A DNA stretch of 64,000 nucleotides from Callipepla californica brunnescens (taxonomy: Eukaryota; Chordata; Aves; Galliformes; Odontophoridae): assembly GCA_023055505.1 (NCBI GenBank), contig JALIRH010000044.1, positions 2,542,001 through 2,606,000 of the forward strand, given 5' to 3'. A model generated the notes under the pieces. That model was not told where the DNA came from. It was given only the letters and a program-made list of their open reading frames with translations, and made no database searches. Below are positions 1 to 12,797 of this stretch, one piece after another (positions within the stretch are counted from its first letter, which is position 1; every line of letters begins with the position of its first letter). The translations under genes and the position numbers were made by a program.

Positions 1-527
1 GTGCAGCAGTGCTCTTTGGGTGTTTTGGTCTTTATCCACACATGGTTGATGCCACCACATCTCAGAAGTACCTTTGAGTTGCTAACCTACTGCTGATATA
101 AGCGATGGGAAGATATACTCACTAAGAGATGGGAAGAAGGGCTTCCTTCTGCTGATCTCACTTATTTAACTGTTTCCACACATGTTGTAGCAACTGTAAA
201 ATGAGCAGAGGAGAGGGTCCTTGATAATTTCAGAATCCTGCTGTCATTAAAGGCTGAAAGAGGAGGTGGTCTATCATGAGCTGTACCTATTTCTGATTTT
301 GCATAAAGTTATATACCTAAATTCTGGAATGTGAAAGAACATTTTAGAAGAACTGTGATCACAAAACACAGTATGACTCTTCTTCTTGACACAGCACCGC
401 TAGATAGATACCTGTCAGTATGTGGCTTTAAGCAGAGGCAACTTATTCTTCTAGTGTTTTGACCTGAGATGACTGAGTTGCTTATAATCTGGAAATCTGA
501 AAAACTCCTTCTCATGTTTGTGGTGGT

Positions 528-565
528 GTTTGTTTTGTTTGTTTTTCTTTCTTTTTTTTTTTTTT
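528..565. repeat. T-rich tract with a 14-nt T run
   Basis: TTTG/TTTC steps lead into T14 at 552-565. Confidence 0.85.
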
Positions 566-2810
566 AAATTTGTGTCACCCTTGCAAGCAAGCTTTGCTTG
601 CTGCTATTCACAAGTAGAGCATCACTGACCTAAATTAGAATACACATGTGCTTGAGCAGATACTGCGTCTTTTTCATCTCAGATATTTTTATGAATCTGA
701 GTTACTAAGATACTTCTGCTGTTTTGTTACCTCCATTGCAGTCCCAAAGTGGCATTTCCCTCTTTTATTCAGTTTGTGGGTTTCTGTCTCACTTCCAGAC
801 CTATGTGCATTGAGAGTTGCTTTGTAAGAGGGTGACATCAGTGAAAAGTTTGTTTTACACTGAAAGATAATGACCATATTTAAAAAGTATTTTTCAAGAA
901 AGGAGTACAATTAAAAATGGTGCTCATTTTCTAGGAACAGCAGGTAAATGTGGCTAACATTTCCACGGCAGGTATTATAGAGAAACCCAGGCATTATACA
1001 GACACTGCAAAAGATGCTTTGTGCCTTTGACTTAGATTTTCCTGCATATGCTAGCAGGATCTATAGATATACTGTGTTTCTTTTCCCTTCTGAGCTTTGG
1101 CAAAAATTTAATTTTGAGGTAAACATTCATAATTTTTATGTACATTACCCAAATAAATGTAGCAAACCTTTCCTGGGATTTTTATACACATTCAGATCTG
1201 CCTTCAGGCAAATACAGCTCTGGCCAAAGAAAAACATGTCCAAGTAAATCAGTTCTAGATTGAGGTTCACCCATATTGGGGTTTAGTATGTCACTTGAAA
1301 AATCATTGTTGGGAGAAATGAAGAGAATAATTTGGATCATATCCTTCCAACATTTTTCCTGTCCCTAAAGAGACAGGAATTTGTCTCTATAGAGACAGGA
1401 AGAGAAAGAAAGAGGAGGAGGAGGGAAAAAGTGTGCTAGAAGGGTTTGTTCCTTAAGTGCTTTGTCTGGGAAATTATGTTTAAATTGTTTGTATTCAAGG
1501 AAGGAAAAGAGGGGACATAAATACTTAAATAAAGATATTCCCTGAAGATACTTTATTTTAATTCAGTGGTACTATCAGTTCAATGGACTGTGGTTTTTCA
1601 TTTCATTCATCACTTACTTATACTATGGAAGTTTCTGAAATGGTTCATTTAGTTGTACTGAAGAGATCAGTCATGATTTTCTAGTTGGAGCTGTAGGAGG
1701 CTTTCATTTTGAAACACCATTATAACTTTCAAAATAATTCCTTTTAAGCTGATGTGTAGTGTCAACCCAAGTGTGACTCACAGCGAAGCTGGAGAAAATC
1801 ACCTTAGCCATTTTTACATTATTAGTGTCTAACAATGGTTTTCTTTAAAAAGAAAACAGCTTTCATAGCTCTGAAACCAAGACCCCACACATTTTTTGCT
1901 GAAGATACCTGCTAGCTTACCTCAAGCAAAATAAAAAAAGCCTTTGTTCCTAAGAACAGTGTAGTGGCCTGGCGTCCTGCCTGCACCACTAAAGCTAAGG
2001 AGCGCTCCAGGCTGCATCGGCTGCTTCCCACGTATGCATTGTTCCATGTGCAGAACACAGGCCTTTCAGTACCTTCTTTGGAGGCTCTTCTGCTCCTTGC
2101 CGAGCTTTTCACTTTTCTGTAGCACATACATCTCGGGAACTGCCTTGATACCACACACAAGGGAATCATCTGGTACGTGTATTTGTGTATGTGTGTTCCT
2201 GCGTAGCTGTAGGAGATGTAAAGTGACACACACTGACCAAACTGTGTCGCAGACACTGTGGGCATCTGCCTGCTTCATTGCTCACTTAAAGTATGTTTGT
2301 GTTCGTGTTTGTGTGTTAGAGTATAGGACTGAGGAAAAAACACTGACGTGTTCATTATAGCCTACATGAATGCTTGCACAGAACAGGAGAGCCCCAGGCC
2401 TGAGGCACGTCTGGTGGTTGTCTCCTGGCACATCTCCTACATTCTGGCTGAAGTCAGCAGGCTGGCCAGGTGTCATGAGCTCTCATCTTTGCCACAGGAC
2501 AACGCCAGCCAGGATATGGGAGGGAAAGAGATGTGTGTTCCTTTAATATGCTGTGAGTTTGAGAAATAAACCCTTTTCTGAAGGCAGTAAAGCAGGGGAA
2601 AATAATGGTTGATTTAGAATAAACTCTGGCAAGAACCTGAAATCTTCACTGGTTTTGACGCCCAAGAAGGTATGGATTTGGTACCTTTTTCAGTTCCTAA
2701 TCTGTACAATCTTTTCTTTTAATTCCTCTGTGTTCTTTTTCTGGGAAGCTGCCTCTGTATAACAAAGTAGGCACTGCATCTCAGCTGGAGCTTCAAGTTA
2801 CTCTCCCTGT

Positions 2811-2850
2811 CAAACAAACAAACAAACAAAAACAAACAAAAAAAACAACA
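2811..2850. repeat. (CAAA)n simple repeat
   Basis: About 40 bp of CAAA/AACAAA units, interrupted by longer A runs near the right end. Confidence 0.9.
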
Positions 2851-3976
2851 CTTTTCCTATCAGCAACTGTTCCCATTCTCTACTGTACAGCATTTCTGCC
2901 TGTCAACTGGGCAACTTTTGTTAGGCTGCTGACATCCAACTCATGTTTTCCAATACTGGGCTGCCCACAGGATCAAATTAAGTTTAGGAGCTTGAATCTT
3001 ACCTTCAGACATATAAGAGGCTGAGGCCAACTAGCAAATAGATCATCTAAAGCTGTACATTCTCTAATCTCGTAGGCATTCAGTGAAAGATAGCTATTAA
3101 TGCCAATCTTCTGACAGACTGTGTAGTTGGAAGAACAGTGAAGCTTATTGTGAGGAGATAGAAATGCTTTGGAATAATGATCAAAACGTGAGATTAACTC
3201 CAGAGGGACTAAAGGCCATCATATGGATGACTTACACTGCCAAAGTATTCCTCCCTAATTTCCTTATTACAGCAAAGAAAGAATGAAGCCACATAATTTC
3301 TCTGCTAGACTCTTACCAGCATCCAGTGGTTCAGTCCTTCATCCCATCCCTCCACTTGCTTTTTCTGGTTCGCTAGGCTGGTAAGAAGAAAACAAAAACA
3401 ATTAAAGCCCAGCACATCCCTGCCTATTCTGCCTCGTGTGTTCCATGTAACCGTGCAGTGACACTTCAATTCAAGCCTTATCCCTCCTCAGTGGCTTTGA
3501 ATCATATGCATTCATGCTCAGCATCTTTTCTGCAGCTCCTCAAACTCACTGCCAGAGCTGCAATCTTCAGCCATTGCACACTAGTTACAACTCAGAACAA
3601 GTGAGTGTGTTTTCCTTTAAGTTCTTCTTTTCAAGGACAAAGCTTTCCCTGGTCCCTCAGTTAGTATTTGAGTGCTAAAATATCTTCTTTATCCTTGCAA
3701 AAAGGGTCCAGGCAACTTGTGATAACTGATGAAGTACGACATCATACACATAAAGAACAAATAGTCACATAGACAAATAGGTCTACATATGGTTTGATGC
3801 ATGTAACTGTTGACCTGGCAAGCTGCACTGCATTTGTTTCTAGTTTTTTAAAAAATTTTGGGCAATAAAAAGGCCCAAAATCTGTGGTAAACAGAAATAT
3901 GAGTTTAAAATGAAATAGCATTTTCTCATACAAATTGAATGTAGTAGAAAACAGCCATTTTGTAAAAGTTTGTTTG

Positions 3977-3999
3977 GTTTATTTATTTATTTATTTATT
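3977..3999. repeat. (TTTA)n microsatellite
   Basis: Five to six perfect TTTA units. Confidence 0.9.
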
Positions 4000-5850
4000 C
4001 CTCCTTGAGTGAAGAATGACTTATCAAACAGCATAAGTCATACAATAGTGTGTAAAGCTGTAAGAACATACAAGGGCCTGGCTGTCTGGGCCTGTGAAGC
4101 ACTGTGCATGTGTGCTGCAATAAAGCACATGAGGAACTCTCAGTGACGTGAGGCACTGCTTAAAAATCCCAGAGGCATTTCTGTGAGGAAAATTCCTGAA
4201 GTATCTGCATTGTGTGTTGTAAACTGTGCTAAATTGTGTATTCCAATTGTACACTTTTTTTTTTACTTTTTTGATGGGAAGAAGAACAATTTAGGAAGAG
4301 CCCTTTTGCCTTTTTCTCATTTCTACTATTGTTTGCTTGTTCTCACAGAAGAAAAACTGAGAGCAGTGTTACAAAAAGCGAAGTTGCAGATCTCTGAGAG
4401 GGTGAAAGGTCAGAAGTGCAGGAAGTATGTGACACATTTATAGTGTTTCTTTTAGAAAAGCGTGAAATTGTTTTTCCCCCCTCAACCTTGCAAATGGTCC
4501 AATAGTATAAAGAAAAATAGGATTCTACCCATGAGTGGCTTGCCCAGTTTTAGACTTTTTGAAAAGCTAGAGGTTATTTATCAAGTAGTGGTGTGCAAAG
4601 CACCACTGAGCTCTCTGTAAACTTATCCTACTACAGTCAATAAACAAACCACACATGTATGCAGGAGACCAGAGGTGAAAAAACCCACAAAAAGAGTTGA
4701 GATGCTTTGAAAACAATTACAAATGGGAAGTCTTCCATTACAGCATACTACTCTGTTATAAATAATCCATTGCCAATATTCTCCAGTTTTAAGATGAATT
4801 TATATTCTAGGAGGCTGCTGCAGGATGCAGTGAACTGAAATATATTTCTCTTTTTTTACTCCTATCTTTACACCACTGGTGGAGATGCAAGAAAGTATAC
4901 CCATACTACGTTAAACAAGAACATTTGTTGAAAACACATTATCCCTTAAGAGTGTTTAGTCTATAATATGAAGTATTTATTTGGGTAATTGTATAATATC
5001 AGTCATAAAGTATGTGTTTATATGTTATCTAACATTTAGGCAGTGTTGAAATATAAACACATATATCAGGTTAGGATCTTTTCATCCATCCAGCATATCA
5101 TCAGGGGAAAAACAAAGGCTGCTAAAGGGTTTGTCAGGTAGCTAAGAACAGGGCAGTAACTGGTGACAAATATGTGATGACCATGTAAATGGAAAATGAA
5201 AGGCAAAGGATAAAGTCAACTGTAAGACATTTGATGAGGTCTAAGAGAAAAGAGGGATATCATTTCAGAAATTGTGATGAAGATAAGGAACAAAAAGACA
5301 CTGCAGATCTCTGTGGAAATACAGCAACAAAAAGTTACGCATTTGTAAGAATGAAGGCAGACACATCCCCCCATCTGTGAAAGAGAGGTTCTAGATGAGA
5401 AGGGTAAAATTGAAAGGAAAATATACAGAGCTAAGAGAGAAATTGAAATAAGGCAGAGAAATAAATCAAAATAAAGATAGCATGGATTAAAAGAATGAAA
5501 ATAAACTAAAATAAATGAAGAAAAAAGTCCATGAAAGTATAGGAAAAATGTAAGAGAGGAGAACATAATCTACTATGCAAATTATATCCTTTTAGAATGA
5601 ACAGATGTTTAGTTTTTGGTTGACTTGATCTTCCCCCACTACCAGGAAAGCATGCATTTCTCAAGTTCCATCAAAAATAACCAATTATTTTTGAGAAAAA
5701 TAGAAATAAAATCAGAACGTACTACTTACAATAGCAGTACAGTACTGCATTTAGCAATACCCACTCCAATAGTGGGAATGAATATCTTCCTTTTGTAAAA
5801 AAGTTTATTTATAGGAAGTGTATTTGATTGAGAGCAAGAGAAGGAATAAT

Positions 5851-5888
5851 GGTTTTGGTTTGGTTTGGTTTGTTTGTTTGCTTGTTTT
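5851..5888. repeat. (TTTGG)n / (TTTG)n simple repeat
   Basis: TTTGG units pass into TTTG units, then TTTGCTTG. Confidence 0.85.
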
Positions 5889-8528
5889 TCTCAAAGCATA
5901 ACAAATATTTCATTCTCATTCTTCCAAGCATCAAAATTTCATAATCACTCTTTCAATAACATCAGGAAAAGTAACCACCTAATGTTACAGGTACAAAAAC
6001 ATACACTGAAGATCTTCTTGATGATGATGTTATAGCATTCAACACTGACTAAGGGGGAGAAATCAGAGCCTGATCCATTACTAGCAAATGCAATAAAGTA
6101 GAATTTGGTGACTGTGCTGAGACTTTTTATAGCTATGTACTAATTCCCTGCATGGAAAAGGTACAGTGTCTAACTAAATGGAGCACAGTACTTAAACATC
6201 ATCCTTTTTTCCCCCTTCAGTAGGAGTTTGATTTTGTTAGTTGTTGTCTCACTCTGAAATTGCACAATGCTTATGTTTCGTTTTTAAATACATCCCCTGT
6301 AAGCTGTCATACGTGCTATGAAATCAGTAACTTTGTTTGCTCCTGGGAAGGAGAAAAGTATTTCTGAAATATATTCCTCTTCCCAAAAATAAACTGATGG
6401 TTATCATGAAGAGATTATGCAGAAAGACAGGTACAAGGAATGTCATACAAAAAGTAACAAGGTCACTTTTCACATTATAACACCAGAGTCATGCACGTTA
6501 TTGCTCGTGTCTCACCATTTAAATGTGTTTGCATTTTTGCCCCTTTGTTTCCATCTAAATTACTTAAATATGTGTTGAGAATATTTTCCTCATCAGTTTG
6601 TATATCTTGTTTATTTAAATGCAGTTCTCTGAGACAAAGTTTCTCCTATTTAGAGTGAATGTAATAAAAAGAAGATAATTCTTCTTGTGTGTTATGGCAC
6701 AGCTATAATAGAAATAATACATTTTATTACTGTTTCAGCATCTTGTATTCATAATTAAGTTTCCCTCTAATGTATCAAATTATAAGCAAAAATAATAATT
6801 CCAGATTGTATTCTAGGGGTGTTTCTGAATGCTGGATAGGTTTCAGAAATGACATTATGCTCCTATTCTTTCTATCTCTTAATGTTAATCTGAATTGAAG
6901 GCAAGAATTATGGAAGATCTAAGAGAATCACAGACACTACAGAAAGAGCAGTAGATTTGTATCATTCTTCAGAATAAGTTATTATTGCAGGTGAATCATT
7001 AGACAGGTCTGCATAGCTGTGGGCTGGCAAAGAAGCAAATACAAGGAGATATGGATTGAAGCTAGAAAGCTGCTGGACTAGTAAAAAGAGCACAGAAGCA
7101 AGAAAGCATTTTTATGCCTTCAAAAAAAGAGCAAAACAGTTTTATGACACTTAAAAAAACAGGAAGAACAGAGAGAACTTTGCATTAAGCTCAACTCCAA
7201 TTCCAGTAGTAAGAGATAACAGAATAATATCTGGAAATTCTCAATGGAAATAGCTGTAATATGTATTGATATAATTTCCACTACATCTTTTCCAGTTGTG
7301 TTCCATAGTAACACAATCTGCTTCATAAAAGCGAGGTCAGACGGTGACAGCTGGTAAACTGATTCAGGAGTAGTCTGGTAGATCAGGTCAGTGACAGTGA
7401 CTGTCCCAGCCAGATTAACTCTTCACACTGTGAATCAATTAAAATGGACTTCCATCTCCCTATAAATCATATAGAGACCAGAGACAAAAGAATTACGTGT
7501 GTGCTTCAGGAAAAGCATCAATGATCTCCATGTCCTGATCCATTCAATCTTTTATTGGGTTGCACTGAAGGCTTTAAAACAGTTCTAATGCTCTCTGCTG
7601 TTAGATTTTCTGCTACTATTTTACTGTTCTGTCACAGTCATAACAGAGTAAAATTGGACAATCCTATTATTATTTTCTTTCTCTTGTTGATGTTGATATA
7701 GTTATTAAGACTCAGTTTGCCTTCTAGGTATTTCTGAACACTGGGGGAATAGACTCATCTCAGGGTTTCCCTGTAGCTATGAACAATTCACCATTTTACA
7801 GACTAAATATAACAGATGGATTTAGCTTTCTCAGGTGGGAACAGAGGAAAGGAAATGGATTTTCTATTGCTGAATAAAAGAAACACAAACATGAGGTTCA
7901 AGCCACAGAAGCAAGTGTCATGCTTGGTTAAACTCGAATGCAACCATGCCTGGCACTGCTTTTTATTCTTTGAGAAAGAATTGGTATCTTCTGCATTCGT
8001 AGAATTGCTTACCACTTCAGTCAGAAATTGAGATGAATTCACATGCAGATTATGAGAAAGATCTCTCTGGAAAGTCTTTTCTTGTAATGAGGATTTGCCT
8101 ATGTCAACTCACTTCACAGTAGTGCCGATAAAACAAACTTCTTTTCAGTTTCCTATGTTAGAGAATAACATACAGACATTTTAAAGAAAACAAACTATAT
8201 CAAACCTTCCATCTACAAGATTAAATGACACACAGTGGCTATTCTGTTTTGCTCTGTCAGCAGTAACATAAATCAGCCATCACAACAGGCAAATAGCTCT
8301 GAAGAGAAGGAATGGGAAGCAGGAATATAGAGATAAAACAACGTGTCAGAAATGGAAACCAGGATCTGTGGTTTTCTGTTCCTTCTGTGATATGCTCTAT
8401 GCCCTCTGTGTCACAGCCTAATATATGCTGTAGCATTTGGGATATTGAGCATGCTAATAAGAAACAGCTGTGTGAACTGCAGCTCCAATGAGAACAGAGT
8501 CAATGTAAGCCCTGTGGGATAAAAACTG

Positions 8529-8552
8529 TTGTAATGCATTTTGTAATGCATT
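8529..8552. repeat. Perfect 12-bp tandem duplication
   Basis: TTGTAATGCATT occurs twice head to tail. Each unit carries the palindrome ATGCAT. Confidence 0.9.
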
Positions 8553-9300
8553 GACACAAAATAAGCCAGAAAGACACAGCAACAACAACAACCCCAAACC
8601 CCACACACTGAATGCTTTTAGGAAATAAAGGACTTACTCATTTCACCTATTCCATTGTTGGTATTTAGCAAATGGGGATTGTTCACAGCAGCTGTTGGCA
8701 GCTCTCCAAGGAGCAGGTTGTCCAGACATTTCTTTCTTGTGTGGATGGCTGGGTTACATGAAGTGGACTTTTTAGGGAATTCGACTTCATTCTTTCCCAG
8801 CAGTAGTGCCTCAAGGTCTTACATACATACGAAATGATACCATAAGTTCAGTTGATTCACCTGTAGTGATTTTTGGAAGGTAGTAATTAAAGAGTAAGCA
8901 TTAAAAAGTATATTTTTGCAGTGCATTAGACACAATACTTTTGAAGCTCACAAATGTATTAAGTCTTGCACACACTCTGGTGTATTAGACAGCAGAAGTG
9001 ATTTACATTATTTTGAAGTTGCAAGTAAGTTTTCAAGGGTAGTGAATTTCAAATAGAGATGAAAAGATAAAGTTCCTTCACTTGTGTTTGCTGACTTTTT
9101 TTTCCTATCATACTACATTTACCAAATTGGATAAGACAGAAAGGATGCTGGTGTATTTTTATGTTAATTAACATATTTTAATTTCAAATAGCATTTTTGA
9201 AGCTCAGATAGCTTCCCAAAAAAGTGGTGCCAGGGCAAAACTAATGCATTTTAATTCTTTTCAGTATACTTCTGCTTTCATGAATTCTTTTTGTTATATT

Positions 9301-9322
9301 CTGATGCATCAGAATGCATCAG
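9301..9322. repeat. 12-bp palindrome overlapping a 9-bp direct repeat
   Basis: CTGATGCATCAG (9301-9312) is its own reverse complement, and its ATGCATCAG half repeats at 9314-9322. Confidence 0.9.
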
Positions 9323-11491
9323 TAGACATTTAGTCTGCGCAGCCTACAGATCTGATTTTTTACAGAACTCTATTTTGGCTACATAACAAAATTCACCTTG
9401 TAATCATGTTATTTTTAATGACCAATCATATAATAGCTAGAAAAATAGATACCTCAGGAAGGTGGATCAACTGTTAAAGATTTTTCTTTTAAGCACTGCA
9501 CTGTAAATGACATGTAAGCTTTCTGCATTTAGGATGCAGTTAGTTCTTCTGCAGCTCAGTCATGCTCAGACAAATGTTAGGGGTGTGCCAGTTCTGTCCC
9601 AGAAGGGCTCCTGGTAGTGCTGCATTTACATTACTTTGAAGGGTCTAGCCCTTCGATAGATGAACTCCAGAACTTCACCCAATTAACTATGCTCTCCTCA
9701 ATCTTGGACCACCTTTGACAGGTCTCCCTCCTTAGCAGTGCAAGTTTTGGCCATGATTGTGAAAAATAGAACTCTCCATAGCACCTACAGCACACCCAAG
9801 ACCACTGGCACTTGACAGATGGCTGTGTTCTAATGCTGATGGAGATGTGAACAAGAAACAATCATTTTTAACACCACAATCAATTTTCATAAAGCCTACC
9901 GCTTTAATTCCAGCCAGTTTTAATACTCCCAGCTCACAGCATGACTGGACACAGCTACACTAGCACAATACTGGGCTGCTAGAATTTGCTTGTGCATGCT
10001 GTCAAGAATAGGATACATTAAGTTAGCTCTCTTCTTTATGTAAAACTTCCCCTGTCAGTAATGTAAACATCAGTGATGTCAAGAGTGAATGTTATTACTC
10101 ATCAAAACAGATCATGAAATAGTGCATCCTTTTGCTTCCAAAACTGTAACATACCTGGCCCTTGTATAAAGCAGCAGCACTGGCCATAATTTACTGCATT
10201 GCAGTAAAATCAACAATGCAGCATTCTCCAGAGCTAGGGATATACTCATATTTTGATTTGCTAGGTGAATAGAGAGAAAAAGTGCTCTGAAAAAAATACT
10301 TATTCTCTCATCATCATTTCTTGTTTGTAACCTTCAAAACGTTCACTGTGTAACTAAATATTGGTACCTCTTGAAACCAAAACTTCGCAAAATGTTTATT
10401 TTAAGAGAAGTGAACTGCATGGATTTTCTTCAAAAAACTTCCTTTTTGGGGGGAAGAGGAAAGAGAACAGTGAGAGAAGTTTATGGGTAAGTTCCAGCAG
10501 AGCAGAAACCAAATTTCAAAGTATAAATGTTAGAGAGATGGAGAAAAGAAAAAAAAAAGCAAGCATCCAATTCCATAGAAGGGAAAGATCCTATCATTAG
10601 AGAGGACACAAATATGTTTTCTGTAGTTGAGAGTAAATAGGCTTAGGATATTGCTGTTCAGCTACATAAGGCAATAGTGAGTAATTTTTAATAGGAAAAA
10701 AAAAGAGTGGTTTAAGCTCTCACAGCTTAGGAAATGTAGTTGTCAGCAGACTTCACATTTTTCTATGGAAACTTGACACGCTATAAACATGTTTCTTATC
10801 TGATTACAATTATTTAGCATTCTAAACTTAGCTTCTGGTAAAACAATTTTTTTTCCCCCAGGTCTTCCTGAAGCAGCACAGCAGTAGCTTGTTATTCCGT
10901 TCGGTAAAAGTTAGAATATTAAATAAACAACATTTCTAATTAAACGATGATAAAAAATATATTGTATTATTGAAATAATCTGTTTTTGGAATAAGTTTAC
11001 GGTTTTTAGTTCCTGCCTGAAACAGGAAGGCAAGATAAGTTTAGAGGCAGAGACCTTCATTGCTCATCAATGCATAAGGTAAATGAAAGTTAAGACAAAT
11101 GCAAGTTTCTTTTAACTTAAGCATTCCCTTAAAAATACGCTATCTACTCAGTGTGCTGAGCACTCTTCTGTACATCATTCATTTCATAAATCAGCCAAAT
11201 AAACTTGGGTTTCAGAATTTCCTTAATAGCAAAAACAACAAAGGAATTATCTGTATGGAGTTTGTACAAATACATTAAAATCCCAGTCCCTCATGGCTGG
11301 AGATTTCCCTCTAGAAAAGAAGAGCTTTTTCACAGAATTCCAGCACTATAAATCTTGAAGTGAAAGATGCATATGAACTCACGAATTTGAAGTATGTGCA
11401 TTGAAAAATGTAAAATGCAAACATAAATAGCCAAAGATGTTATATTTAATGCCAGACCATGTGAAATAACTTTTAGCATTTAATCACTACA

Positions 11492-11519
11492 CTGATTAAT
11501 AACTGCGTTGTCATTCCAG
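11492..11519 (+). promoter_or_regulatory. HTR7: 3' splice site of HTR7 intron 1 with candidate branch point
   Basis: The intron ends in TTCCAG with AG at 11518-11519. A branch-point-like CTGAT at 11492-11496 puts the branch A (11495) about 24 nt before the acceptor. The pyrimidine tract is short and broken by purines, so the site looks moderate rather than strong. The position, inside intracellular loop 2, matches the known first intron of vertebrate HTR7. The AG assignment is fixed by the protein frame; the branch point is inference. Confidence 0.85.
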
Positions 11520-12270
11520 GTACCTGGGAATAACAAGACCACTCACATATCCTGTGAGGCAGAATGGGAAGTGTATGGCCAAAATGATCCTGTGCGTGTG
11601 GCTCTTATCTGCCTCGATCACCATACCCCCGCTCTTTGGTTGGGCCCAAAACGTGAACGATGAGAAGGTCTGTTTGATCAGCCAAGACTTCGGCTACACA
11701 ATTTACTCCACGGCGGTTGCATTTTATATCCCAATGTCAGTGATGCTTTTCATGTATTATCAGATTTACAAGGCTGCCAAGAGGAGTGCTGCTAAACATA
11801 AGTTCACCGGTTTTCCCAGGCCAGAAGAAATGGAAGGGATTTCAATCAACGGAGTGGTAAAACTGCACAAGGAATCTGAAGAATGTACTAATTTTTCACG
11901 ACTCCTGAAGAATGATAAGAAAAACATTTCCATTTTTAAGAGGGAGCAGAAAGCTGCCACCACTCTTGGGATTATTGTTGGGGCTTTCACTGTGTGCTGG
12001 CTACCATTTTTCCTCCTCTCTACTGCCAGGCCCTTCATTTGTGGTACAGCGTGCAGCTGTATCCCACTGTGGGTCGAGAGAACCTTTCTATGGTTGGGTT
12101 ATGCAAACTCCCTCATTAACCCTTTTATATATGCCTTCTTCAATCGGGACCTGAGGACAACTTACCGCAACCTCCTGCAATGCAGATATAGGAATATCAA
12201 CCGGAAACTATCGGCCGCAGGGATGCATGAGGCTCTGAAGCTTGCAGAAAAGCCAGATTTTGTTCTGTAA
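11520..12270 (+). CDS. HTR7: HTR7 exon 2 (partial CDS): 5-hydroxytryptamine receptor 7, TM4 to C-terminal tail
   Basis: This exon encodes the C-terminal half of the Gs-coupled serotonin receptor 5-HT7, a plasma-membrane GPCR that raises cAMP. After the acceptor AG (11518-11519) a single G completes a split Arg codon, and the frame then opens YLGITRPLTYPV, the second intracellular loop just after DR(Y). Visible in order over 249 complete codons: TM4 (about 19-43, with W27); an extracellular loop with the disulfide Cys51; TM5 (about 60-84, with S63/T64 and P71); a basic third loop (about 85-143); TM6 (about 146-170) with CWLP at 159-162 (11995-12006); and TM7 with NPFIY at 200-204 (12118-12132). 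A candidate palmitoylation Cys221 follows helix 8. The frame ends KPDFVL-stop. The protein is near-identical to mammalian 5-HT7 except in the third loop. TM1-TM3 are missing because exon 1 lies upstream of the window. The call is very secure; the stop is used only with the distal donor. Confidence 0.97.
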
Positions 12271-12275
12271 GGTCA
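12265..12275 (+). promoter_or_regulatory. HTR7: Tandem 5' splice donors (GTAAG|GT) at the end of HTR7 exon 2
   Basis: Two donors overlap. The proximal GT is at 12267-12268 (exon ...GTTCT, intron GTAAGG) and the distal GT is at 12272-12273 (exon ...GTAAG, intron GTCACT). The 5 nt between them contain the TAA stop at 12268-12270. The proximal donor leaves codon phase 2 (CT|n) and lets a downstream exon extend the tail. The distal donor retains the stop and ends the protein at PDFVL. In mammals the 5-HT7(a) and 5-HT7(b) tails differ in this way. The proximal site fits the GTRAG consensus better, so it is expected to dominate. Confidence 0.85.
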
Positions 12276-12623
12276 CTTATATTTTGCTATGATCATTTTT
12301 TGTTTTATCACTTTAGCTTTTTCCCTCAGATTTGAAAGAAGAGCAATGGGAAGAAGAAGGCTTCTTGAGCACTGTGATTCTGGTCACCAAGAAACTGGAA
12401 GGTGGCATTGTTCTCTCCTGCACAGCCTACCAGTCTTAGTGAGCCTGGAAAAACGAGACAGCAATGAAAAGAATTTGGGTGCAAGGGAAAAGAGCTGAGA
12501 TTCTAGATAGCAGAAAAGGGAGGATAAATGGTAGGGCAAGTCTTTCGAGCTGCTAGTAAGGAAAGAGCAAATTTGCTCAAAACAACCCTTTCCTTTGGTT
12601 CTTGGCCTTGAAATTTTTGCTGT

Positions 12624-12797
12624 AATAAAGACCATGGTGAAAAGTTGAGTATAATTAATTGCTTTCCTCTTTGTTAATATTAAAATAAAACATTTAAGAT
12701 GAAGCTGAATCAGAGAAGTTGTATTGCTGAGAAATACTGTTTATAAAATATATATATCTTCATTAAGCTTTAATCTACCGGATTGTCTGGGAATAAA
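12624..12797 (+). promoter_or_regulatory. Candidate poly(A) signals downstream of the HTR7 exon 2 stop
   Basis: Canonical AATAAA hexamers occur at 12624-12629, 12684-12689 and 12792-12797, about 350-530 nt after the stop. They could end a read-through transcript in which exon 2 is terminal. In AT-rich DNA such hexamers are common by chance, and in mammals the tail isoforms are still spliced to later exons, so use of these sites is uncertain. Confidence 0.25.

Larger units (their letters stand above)
1..11519 (+). other. HTR7: HTR7 intron 1, 3' part
   Basis: This is inferred to be intron because the exon at 11520 begins with a split codon after a proper acceptor and no exon 1 sequence (TM1-TM3, DRY) is visible upstream. 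The stretch is AT-rich. It holds simple repeats (poly-T near 552, CAAA near 2811, TTTA near 3977, TTTGG near 5851), a 12-bp tandem duplication at 8529-8552 and a perfect 12-bp palindrome at 9301-9312. No exon, CR1 or LTR was recognised. Short open frames, including the 117- and 108-codon ones on opposite strands near 1.9-2.4 kb, show no family resemblance I can name. Confidence 0.85.

Noticed and set aside
11766..12038. 90-codon minus-strand frame over the HTR7 exon
   Set aside because: Antisense shadow of the HTR7 coding exon.
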